Source: Narthecium ossifragum | Lineage: Eukaryota > Streptophyta > Magnoliopsida > Dioscoreales > Nartheciaceae | NCBI GenBank assembly: GCA_963920575.1 | Contig: OY986967.1 | Span: forward strand, 511,001-575,000 | Length of the DNA: 64,000 nt | Reading direction: 5' to 3' | Shown here: one piece after another, positions 56,404-64,000 of the stretch | Position numbering within the stretch: the first letter of the stretch is position 1 | How the letters are laid out: each line of letters begins with the position of its first letter | Made by a program: the position numbers and the translations under genes | Notes under the pieces: generated by a model | Told to the model about the DNA's origin: nothing | The model's database searches: none | Seen by the model: only the letters and a program-made list of their open reading frames with translations

Positions 56404-56833
56404 GTATTTATGTGTGATCAGATCATTCTTTGGTCGAAGCCCAGCCTTCAATCTCTTCCCCTCATTCCCCTGGCTCTTATGAAAACCCTGTAAAATGTAA
56501 TCCTGTGTAGATTTCAAACCGGAGGGGATTGAGGGATGACTTGATGATTTCTTTTAAGTGGCGATTAGGGCTGAGGTGGCTATTAACTATGCTACACTTC
56601 GTGGCCGTTCTAGGTAATCCCTAGTGATTTTTGTGTTTTACTTTTCCTATAGGTTTCCTTTGTCTAGCTTTCTTCACAGTGGTTTCTTCTTCTTCTTCTT
56701 CTTTTCTTCTTCTTGGTTTAATATGATTCTGCCATTGGAAGAGCAAATTTTGCTAGTCTCTTTAACTGGTGTAATTTGATCCCATTTTTTGTTGTAGAAA
56801 CATGAGGAATTTACTGAACATGGCCTCCCATTG

Positions 56834-56871
<38 letters not shown>

Positions 56872-58500
56872 TCTCTCTCTTCTCTCTACCGAAATTTTTT
56901 TTTTTTACCTCAATGCCGTGCTTGATCTTTAGTAGAAGCTTTCTTTCTCCAAATGACAGTATGTACTAAAATAAAAGGAGAGAAATAGAGGTAATGGGTG
57001 TGAGCAAGGGGATGCTTGACCTTTTACTATGCTTAATTTCAAAAAAAAAAAAAAAAAATAGGTGCATGACCTTTTACTATGCTTTCGTCTTTGTTAGCTT
57101 TACTTCGAGTGTACACATTTCAAGTGTGTATATGTCACACAATAGCGAATGTAATCGAAATTCGAATCTTCGATTTAAATATTTCGTTGGGAATTTTGTA
57201 TTTGTAATTGAGAAGTTGCAAGAACATTTGCCAACCCTGAGGCAGTATTACCTCCAAAATACCGATAATATCATACTTCATGAAAATATAGGAATCCTTT
57301 CACAAATGCCTTTTTATGTTTGGTAAACAGTCTTACCTATAGTTAGAAAACTGTTAAATGATTTAAATACTTTTGGGCTTAAAGATGGTTATGTGAGATT
57401 GGAAAAGGTATTTAATAATTTCTATATCATAAATAAGACTACTTAATGGGATGAAATGATATTCCTTAAACGATTCTTTTGTTTTTTTGTGGAGAAATAT
57501 GATATTGTCAGCATTGGAGAGTGAATATTCCAAGGATGAAAAATTGTAAAGCCAATGGTGTAGCCTGTTGGTGTCATCACTCACAAGTGCCGCTGTATTG
57601 GACGTTGGAGGATGACATCGAAGACTTGGATCGGTTTATGTAAGAGGTCTTAGTCTTTTTGGTTCATCTAATCAAACAAAAAAGCATTGTAGAGTGAAAT
57701 TCAATATTTAACATAATTTTGAGGCTGAAATTTGCTAACAATATTCAGGGGTGGAGATGAACTGCATACGCATTCTTGTAAAGGAAACATATTAGCTCAT
57801 TTCTTCTTATATTTTAAAAGCTTAAAAGCTTATCTTTTAAGTCAAAAGATTTGTAATCTCACACGTCAAGTCGGCATGGATTGCGATTTCCAGCTAGAAC
57901 TGTCATGCGTCCCACGCCACACCTATTCCAATTAATGCGACGGAGGAGAGATTAAAAAAAAAAAAGAAAAATCAATTTTTTTTCATTGAGCCAGCCTGAA
58001 TACTGATCAAAGAATAAAACAAAAATAATAATTAAAAAATCAAGTAGCTTTCCGTTCTTGTGCAAATGTCAAACCCACCTTAAATATCAACAAAAAAGGT
58101 CCACGGAAGGAGTCAATGTGACGGCCCGACCCAAACTCCAACGTATATCCATATATATAATCATGCGGCTGAGATGTTCGAATCTAAGTTATGTTCGACG
58201 ATCGAGATGAAATCATATGGAAAAGAAACGAAGTCACGTGAAAAGGAATAATGGAAGTGATGATTATCGAATCCTTAAAAGAATGAGAGGAGTAAGGGGG
58301 TGGTGGCTGGAATTTGTTGTCAAATATGACCCTTAGTTTTACCTTTTACACTTTATGATCCATCTCATATTTTGTTATATAATAGGACTCATATATATAT
58401 AAAACACGTATATAAATTAATACGTGTATGAATAATAATTATACGTGTATAATAAAAAATTATATATGTATTAGTTTATACGCATGTTCCTTACATTATA
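56404..58500. other. 3' region of GT14 and intergenic DNA
   Basis: The first ~350 bases are a probable 3' UTR, followed by a (TTC)n run near 56686 and a (CT)n run at 56838-56887. An A run lies at 57041-57058. Open frames of 67-110 codons here are AT-driven and not supported. Confidence 0.45.
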
Positions 58501-58885
58501 TCAACCTTATAAGGAGCAATAACGGTTAACTTGCATTAATTCATACTCCTTAAGTTTCTTTATATATATTCTCTAAGTTTGTTTTATATAAACCTGCATT
58601 AATTCATATCAACTTAAGTTCTATTAATATTATCTTATGCAATATGCAATATGCAATATGCAAAGACTTATATTTATTTTATATACCCTAAGTTATATAT
58701 TTTATTTTATATTTTATTGGCTATGTTTTATGGTGGCAGTGAACAAAAAGCTATGATCAAACCTTCGAACCCTAGACCACCTACAGGTCATTACAGTCGT
58801 CTAACCAGACAAACTATAGGGAGTTTGTTAAAATTTTATATTAACAATAACTAAAAACTGTGCCAGGGGCACAGGTGAGTACTAG
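58501..58885 (+). mobile_element. Non-autonomous Helitron, 385 bp (copy B)
   Basis: Starts TCAACCTTATAAGGAGCAAT after an A. Ends with hairpin CTGTGCC AGG GGCACAG, then GTGAGTACTAG before a T. About 160 bp of extra interior relative to copy A (43762), including ATGCAATATGCAATATGCAA. No coding capacity. Confidence 0.85.
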
Positions 58886-59106
58886 TGAGATTATATTATA
58901 TAAAAAAATATAAGATGGGGTTTTAAAATATAAAAAGTAAATATAGATCTATTTGATAAAAAGTTCGTAGCGGATAGATGACACGAGGGCCGACTAGTAT
59001 GTCTATATATATTCGTCAATAAATCCGCCCAGCAACTCAACTACTCCGAGTGTCATACAAGCAACCAGCTTCATACCTCTCTCTCTCTCTCCCCCTCTCT
59101 CTAAGA

Positions 59107-59429
59107 ATGGGCTGTGTTTGCTCCTCCGGCAGCCGGCCGGAGGCCTCTTTCGACGGCGTCCGAGTGATCCACATAAACGGCCACNNNNNNNNNNNNNNNN
59201 NNNNNNNNNNNNNNNNNNNNNNNNNNNNNNNNNNNNNNNNNNNNNNNNNNNNNNNNNNNNNNNNNNNNNNNNNNNNNNNNNNNNNNNNNNNNNNNNNNNN
59301 NNNNNNNNNNNNNNNNNNNNNNNNNNNNNNNNNNNNNNNNNNNNNNNNNNNNNNNNNNNNNNNNNNNNNNNNNNNNNNNNNNNNATAGATGATAAGGATT
59401 CATCCATGTCCGAGACGTCCAACTTTTAG
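59107..59429 (+). CDS. Small PADRE/DUF4228-like protein, interrupted by a sequence gap
   Basis: The N-terminal 26 codons read MGCVCSSGSRPEASF, DGVRVIHINGH and stop at the N run. After the gap one frame ends DDKDSSMSETSNF and a stop. The MGC start (myristoylation/palmitoylation type) followed by a V.V.H.NGH segment is typical of plant DUF4228/PADRE proteins, short stress-induced proteins of unknown biochemistry. The frame across the gap is unknown because gap length is arbitrary. A TATA-like CTATATATATTCG lies at about 59002, and CT-rich leader sequence precedes the ATG. Confidence 0.6.
59185..59384. other. Assembly gap, 200 N
   Basis: Exactly 200 N, a common placeholder size, so the true length is unknown. 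It removes the middle of the small gene at 59107. Confidence 0.99.
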
Positions 59430-59616
59430 GCTGTTTGGACACAAACAGCTTGGTTTTCTTCTCTCTTCCGCTGGAAAGATGACACGTGTCCCTGTTCATA
59501 GTTTGTTTTCCTTGGACCAGTTGATGTGTATTAAGATCAGTTTGTACGTTTAGATATGATGATTCAAGATCTCTTTTTTTTTTTTTTTTTTTTTTGGTTT
59601 GTCATATTTTAAGTAT

Positions 59617-59671
<55 letters not shown>

Positions 59672-60147
59672 GTTCTACGCAACCAATCAATCGTGTTAGA
59701 GAATCAGTTTTGTGGTTTAATTTTAGTCGCTTATGGTACTGCTAAGCAGTGTATCTCTCATGCTCCGTGAAATATGAATCACCACAACATATGCCTAAAT
59801 ATATGAAGATATGCGATATTAGAAAGCTGTGCAGCTAAATAATTTTTTTGTGACCATTTACTCTATCTTAATAGATATTTAAATCAGTAATTTCACAGTT
59901 TCACTACTCAACTTCAAAGCTTAAGCAGCTAAGCTTAAAGAAAAGGACGGGCTTTTATGTTTATAATAGTAGGGCAGTTGAGGTCACTTAAAATATTCCT
60001 AGAAATGGTCATAAATTCTGAATTTTTCAAGCAATTGAGGTGCTTAAAAAGAAGGCTATCTAAAACCAAGAGAAGTCAAGGTGCTTAAAAAGAAGGCTAG
60101 CTAAAACCACGAGAAGTCAAGGTGCTTAGCTAAAACCACGAGAAGTC
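59430..60147. other. 3' flank with microsatellites and a 41-bp tandem repeat
   Basis: A T run (about 59574-59595) and a (TA)n run (about 59619-59665) precede AT-rich DNA. At 60038-60147 a ~41-bp unit (AGGTGCTTAAAAAGAAGGCT, then TAAAACCACGAGAAGTCA) occurs about 2.7 times. The third copy is shortened. Confidence 0.7.
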
Positions 60148-60152
60148 ATGGA

Positions 60153-60752
60153 TGTTGATAGGCTTTTCATTTTTTTCCTGACAAAGAGCCAGTTTTGCAA
60201 TGATCGATCGTCCCTTATAAAATGATCGATCCTTTGATTACATTATTCCAAACAAAGAGACATGTTTGCAATAATCGATCATCTTCATTGGAGACTGAAG
60301 TGACAGAGAACACGTTATAAGATGATCGATCATCTTCGGGATTCTGAGATTCTAAGGACGCTCGAGCATATATGATCGATCATTCCTCTATAGAATGATC
60401 GATCATCTCTTAGTAGATGGGAAATCCGATGGCTCAGATCTATTCCAGGATTAGTCTTTTTGGAGGCTATAAATAGATGTTTTGTAACCCTAATTATATG
60501 GAGGAATGAATAGGGTTTTGGAAAGAGCTTGAGAGCCTTTTGAGAGAGGCTTTTACCCTACTTTGTACTCCTTTATCTTGATTAGTAGATTGATCTCGCT
60601 GTGCCGCCCGTGGATATAGGATATTGTCGAACCACATAAATCCCTGTGTTTTGGTGTGCTCTCTATTTTCTCAACCTCTATTCTTTGGTGTGGTTTTTTT
60701 CTTTCTCGTTTGTTGGTGAATTCTTGCATTGGGGGTGCCTTCCGGTGCAACA
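60153..60752 (+). mobile_element. Solo LTR (600 bp), probably Ty1/copia type
   Basis: The element begins TGTTGATAGG and ends GGTGCAACA, so its ends are TGTTG/CAACA inverted repeats. A perfect 5-bp target duplication ATGGA lies at 60148-60152 and 60753-60757. Inside, a TATA box (GGCTATAAATAGATG, about 60465) and the downstream GCCGCCCGTGGATATAGG..GAACCACATAAATC motif resemble plant copia LTRs. The upstream U3 part holds about six GATCGATC motifs. No internal coding region remains, as after LTR-LTR recombination. Confidence 0.92.
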
Positions 60753-60757
60753 ATGGA

Positions 60758-61269
60758 TCGGGAGCTATTTTCTTAGCCAAAGTAGGCTTGGGTGCAAAAA
60801 AAAAAAAAAATCTTCTTTTTGTTAAGTGAGACAGAAGGTTAGCAAAAACATATAAGAGATTACATTAACACCTTATACCTACACTAAAGCAGAGATGCCC
60901 ACTGGCGGCTGAATTCCTGATTCCATGGCCCAAAACAAAAGGTTTGATAAATCCTTCCCAATTCTGGCCAGTATCAGCAATCCCATCACAACTCCAGAGT
61001 ATCTATCTATCTATTCCTGTTATAAAAGGGAGAATAGACCGAAGCTTTGGTCGGATGCCTCCCCTTACCATAATTAATAGCTTCCCAAAAATAGCCGCCT
61101 CTTCATTTCCAATATTTCTAACTACAGTGTTGCGGACCGTTTAGTCTTTTTTTAATTCAATTTGTGTGAAAATTTTCAAGGCTGGTCTTCAGTCAGTCAA
61201 GCCAGGTGTGAGTCTTGTTATTCTTTACTTGTTATGTGAATGTTATGCGCTTTGGTCTACTCTATTCTC
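60758..61269. other. Intergenic DNA, no gene seen
   Basis: An A run at about 60798-60813 is followed by AT-rich sequence. A 66-codon frame at 60944-61144 is unsupported. Confidence 0.45.
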
Positions 61270-62252
61270 TCTTTTTTTTTATATGATGAGATGAGCTCAA
61301 AGACGAGATTAGTAGAAGAACTCTAGTTACATCAGACAGCCTAATTAGATGGGCCTAAGCTGCCCTCCCGGGACTAAAAGAACTCTACTTCATTCTTGCA
61401 TTGTTTGTGAAGATAAAAGTTATTTGAGCAAAACTAAGTACCATAGGTGGAGAGAATTCTGACCAGAGAATTGTTCGGGATGGATTTCACACGCAAAACT
61501 ATCATGATTATATTCCATATATATTTATGCTTGGTGTTGCCATTTGGTCCTTGAAATGATTAGCAGCTGGGAAACACAATTAGAACCCTAATTAAGTGCT
61601 TACTCAGATGAGATACATGAGTAATCAATGCAATGAGATTTTGGATATACCATGCATGATGAGTCTTGGGCATTACAATACTGCAGCATTTATCTCTTCT
61701 AAAGTGAATCAGTCAGGTGGTTTACAAATGAGGGTGTCATATTCTCATCTACTACAGACTTAATATCACAGCTTCTATGGATGCATCCATTAATAAAATG
61801 ATCTACTTTGTAGTCGTTCATTTTTATCAACTATTTTTCCTCTCATTTCAGATCAAGAGCACATATATAGTCTCGGAGATCTTTCACAGCCCTGCAGATC
61901 GATCTCACCAAGTGGGTAGTTGTCGTAGCCCAAGGCCACCATCTTCCATTTGTGAGCACATAATTGAGGTTCCCGATTTGTGTCCCTCCCATAAGAAGGC
62001 TCTGCCCAGCCGGCTGATCTTCTGGAGCACACCTTTTGGGATCTCGGTCGCCGTCATGATCATCTGCCGGGAAACCCCATATGCCTCGTGATATAACCTC
62101 CAGCGCACACTATAGCGAATATCAAGCTTTAATGCCATAACAGGCTTAGATCTAGGAGCCTTGTGCATTGAGTGCATCATTTCCAGCGCAAGAGCTAGAT
62201 TAGGAGTAATTACTTTTGGTAAATGATGGTAGTATGAGAGGCGCTGCTTCAA
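61270..62252 (-). mobile_element. LINE relic with internally deleted reverse transcriptase
   Basis: From 62252 downward the minus strand reads ALALEMMHSMHK, KPVMALKLDIR (start of the RT palm), then jumps straight to SRLGRAFLWEGHKSG and GGLGLRQLPTW (RT C-terminus), so the catalytic core is missing. A tail-like GAGCTCATCTCATCATATAA with an A run ends the region at about 61270. The link between the coding piece and that tail is inferred; 61290-61870 has no recognisable LINE coding. Confidence 0.65.
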
Positions 62253-62255
62253 AAT

Positions 62256-62402
62256 ATGTTTTGGCGGCCTAAAGTGTTAAGTGATGCGGCGGAGCTTTAT
62301 GCCATTTGGAGGGCTCTAAATTTGGCATCTAGCCTTGGCTATTCTAGTAGTGTTGTGAAGTCTGATGCCAGATTTGGGGCGGAGTGTATAAATGGGAGGC
62401 TT

Positions 62403-62405
<3 letters not shown>
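62256..62405 (+). mobile_element. RNase H fragment of a LINE, opposite orientation
   Basis: The plus strand reads SDAAELYAIWRALNLASSLG and SSVVKSDARFGAECINGRL, the E...SD core of plant LINE RNase H. It abuts the minus-strand RT fragment on its left and is cut on its right by the poly-T of the next LINE. Confidence 0.75.
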
Positions 62406-62440
<35 letters not shown>

Positions 62441-64000
62441 TAGTTGAGCCAAAACGGCTGGGCATTACATCAAACACCTACAAGGCAGTTACAGGTGATT
62501 CGCTTGCGGCACTCATCCGAGCCCGTCGAGCAAGATCATCTGCTACATCATTAGAGGTACGGGGAATGTGCACAAAGATGACTCCCCCAAGGCTCGCACT
62601 CAGACTCCAAATCCTCCTCAGGCTCGATTGCAGTTCCACCACCCAGGCCTCTCTTTCATTTATGAAATTAATTGCACTTCTTGAGTCTGATTCGATCACC
62701 ACCTTTCTGATACCTCTCAGCACTGCTTCTTCCAGCCCCCTCCTGATAGCTAGTATCTCAGCCTCATCACTACCTCTGGCCACTGCCCTCTCCATGAGCG
62801 TCCACTCCGGTGTCCCTCCTCCCCGCCAACATACCACTCCGATTCCAGCTTCTGTCGATCCCATGGACCAAGACCCATCTGTTTGTAGCACTGCACATCC
62901 TACATCATATCCACTGTGGTCTTGTGCGTGTCCAAGGCCACGGTGCCAACCCTTTCCATGCCAGAGCTCCGCTGCCATCCTACGAACTCTCCATGTAAGT
63001 GATTCGGCGGAAACACCACCATCACGCCAGACAACTTCATTCCTTTCCTTCCAAAGTAACCATAAACCATACTCCACCATAGACTTAATCCATCTATTAG
63101 AGGGATTAGATGAAGAGGATACTGTTATCAGTTGAAGGAGAGAGGCCAGGCTCCAGCCATGGAGAATCCTTTCATGCGATGGGAGAAGGAGGCTCCACAT
63201 CTTGTTTGCGTAGGGGCATTCACTCAAAATATGGCCGACTGATTCAACTATCCCACACTCCCTTGGACAATAGCGCTCCTGAACAATACCCCTTCTCCAT
63301 AGGCAATCTCGCGAAGGAACTCTCTCATGGAGGAGCTTCCAAAGGAAGTGACGAACTCTTGGTCCTACCGGGGAGTTCCATACATTGACCCAACCTGCCT
63401 GTGAGAGATTGGAAGGTCCCCTGCACTCCTTCGTGACCAACCATAAGTATATGGAGGAGGCATCCGGTTTGCCTGTTCTATTGAAAACCCACCTTACTTG
63501 ATCACAGTTTAGTGCAGTGTCAATACGCACCTCCAAGACCTCCTTCATAAGCTCTTCATGAAACTCCAGTTCCACCAAGGCCCTGCACCAGCGCCCATCA
63601 TTCATAAGACGTCCGAGGTTGGAGTGTTCCAAAATTCCACCCATTCTAACCATGGCTGGACTCCTCACCAACGGCCCCTCCCCCACCCACCACTCTTGCA
63701 AGGGATCAATAAGACTACCAGGGGATGGAGTGAACTTTAGACCCAAGCGCAACTCCCCGGTGGCGCGACAAATAGCCTTCCAGAAAGCAGAGGATGGCCT
63801 AGAGCACGGTCGTGAAGGAAGAAGGCCCTTCCATTCATACTTGTCACGAGTTATGGCCTCCCAAATAGAGCTATGCTCCTCCAAGAAACTCGCCGCCCTT
63901 CTCATGTGGAGTGCTCTCTGCCACCGTGCAAGATTGCGAATGCCTAGCCCTCCCAACTCCGTTGGCATGCAAACCAGGTCCCATTGCACGCGAGACAAGG
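62406..64000 (-). mobile_element. LINE with poly(A) tail, running off the window
   Basis: On the minus strand the element ends GGCTCAACTAAGC followed by about 32 A (plus-strand T run 62406-62437). It carries an uninterrupted ORF to the window edge. The tail and protein match the LINE at 9083-10946, but this copy is far better preserved, so it is a younger insertion. Its 5' end and the other target duplication are outside. Confidence 0.92.
62478..64000 (-). CDS. LINE ORF2 C-terminal part (RT end, zf-RVT, RNase H)
   Basis: Open for at least 506 codons with no stop to the window edge; the true start lies outside and the first visible residue is not an initiator. Order on the protein: RT C-terminus (VQWDLVCMPTELGGLGIRNL), linker, zinc-binding RT-associated domain (GPRVRHFLWKLLHERVPSRD; then C.REC..VESVGHILSECPYA), tryptophan-rich YGLWLLWKERNEVVW, and RNase H with all acidic positions visible: TDGSW, E in DEAEILAIRRGLEEA, D in ESDSRSAINFI and D in SNDVADDLARR. 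It ends SESPVTAL. Function is target-primed reverse transcription of its own RNA. The intact frame suggests recent activity, but the upstream endonuclease and RT core cannot be judged here. Confidence 0.9.
   Translation of the reverse strand, partial: LSRVQWDLVCMPTELGGLGIRNLARWQRALHMRRAASFLEEHSSIWEAITRDKYEWKGLLPSRPCSRPSSAFWKAICRATGELRLGLKFTPSPGSLIDPLQEWWVGEGPLVRSPAMVRMGGILEHSNLGRLMNDGRWCRALVELEFHEELMKEVLEVRIDTALNCDQVRWVFNRTGKPDASSIYLWLVTKECRGPSNLSQAGWVNVWNSPVGPRVRHFLWKLLHERVPSRDCLWRRGIVQERYCPRECGIVESVGHILSECPYANKMWSLLLPSHERILHGWSLASLLQLITVSSSSNPSNRWIKSMVEYGLWLLWKERNEVVWRDGGVSAESLTWRVRRMAAELWHGKGWHRGLGHAQDHSGYDVGCAVLQTDGSWSMGSTEAGIGVVCWRGGGTPEWTLMERAVARGSDEAEILAIRRGLEEAVLRGIRKVVIESDSRSAINFINEREAWVVELQSSLRRIWSLSASLGGVIFVHIPRTSNDVADDLARRARMSAASESPVTAL

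Noticed and set aside
59003..59499. Long frames crossing the N run
   Set aside because: Only artificial X residues connect them; the plus-strand MGC frame is the only one with family-like ends.

Overview
This window is nuclear DNA of a flowering plant: intron-rich genes with GT..AG splice sites, a plant-type gene set, long AT-rich intergenic DNA, and many small transposons. The overall style suggests a monocot, but I cannot fix the species. There is no operon structure; genes are independent units. All exon coordinates were derived by hand from splice sites and reading-frame continuity, and every complete gene model sums to a whole number of codons.

Layout. (1) 1-9067: UDP-sugar pyrophosphorylase (+), lacking its first exon, with a tandem duplication of its first visible intron/exon. 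(2) 9083-10946: a 5'-truncated LINE in the gene's 3' flank, flanked by a 15-bp target duplication and itself interrupted by a 179-bp MITE. (3) 11-16 kb: intergenic, with a MITE-like element holding a six-unit ~104-bp minisatellite rich in G-box/ABRE motifs. (4) 17220-22778: P1B-type heavy-metal ATPase of the HMA2/3/4 group (+), with a ~300-residue Cys-rich modular tail. (5) 25316-25646: a small mitochondrial complex I subunit (-), divergent from (6) 26829-33062: a coiled-coil ER-membrane protein (+). A large intron of the latter carries a probable Pack-MULE with a captured phenylalanine ammonia-lyase fragment. (7) 34231-36812: NAC transcription factor (-). (8) 38.8-49 kb: gene-poor DNA made of Helitron ends, Tourist-like MITEs, minisatellites and LINE tails. 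(9) 51719-56403: GT14/DUF266 glycosyltransferase (+), with a uORF. (10) 58.5-64 kb: a Helitron, a small PADRE/DUF4228-like gene broken by a 200-N gap, a solo LTR with perfect target duplication, and nested LINE fragments, the last with an intact RNase H ORF running off the edge.

The genes do not form one pathway. They cover sugar activation, Zn/Cd efflux, respiration, ER membrane, transcription and Golgi glycosylation. The most informative content beyond them is the transposon record. Several insertions can be proved from the sequence because the empty site or target duplication is visible: the MITE in the LINE, the Helitron in a 125-bp repeat array, the solo LTR, and three MITEs of one GGATCC-rich family. 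I did not find a clearly new multi-gene system.
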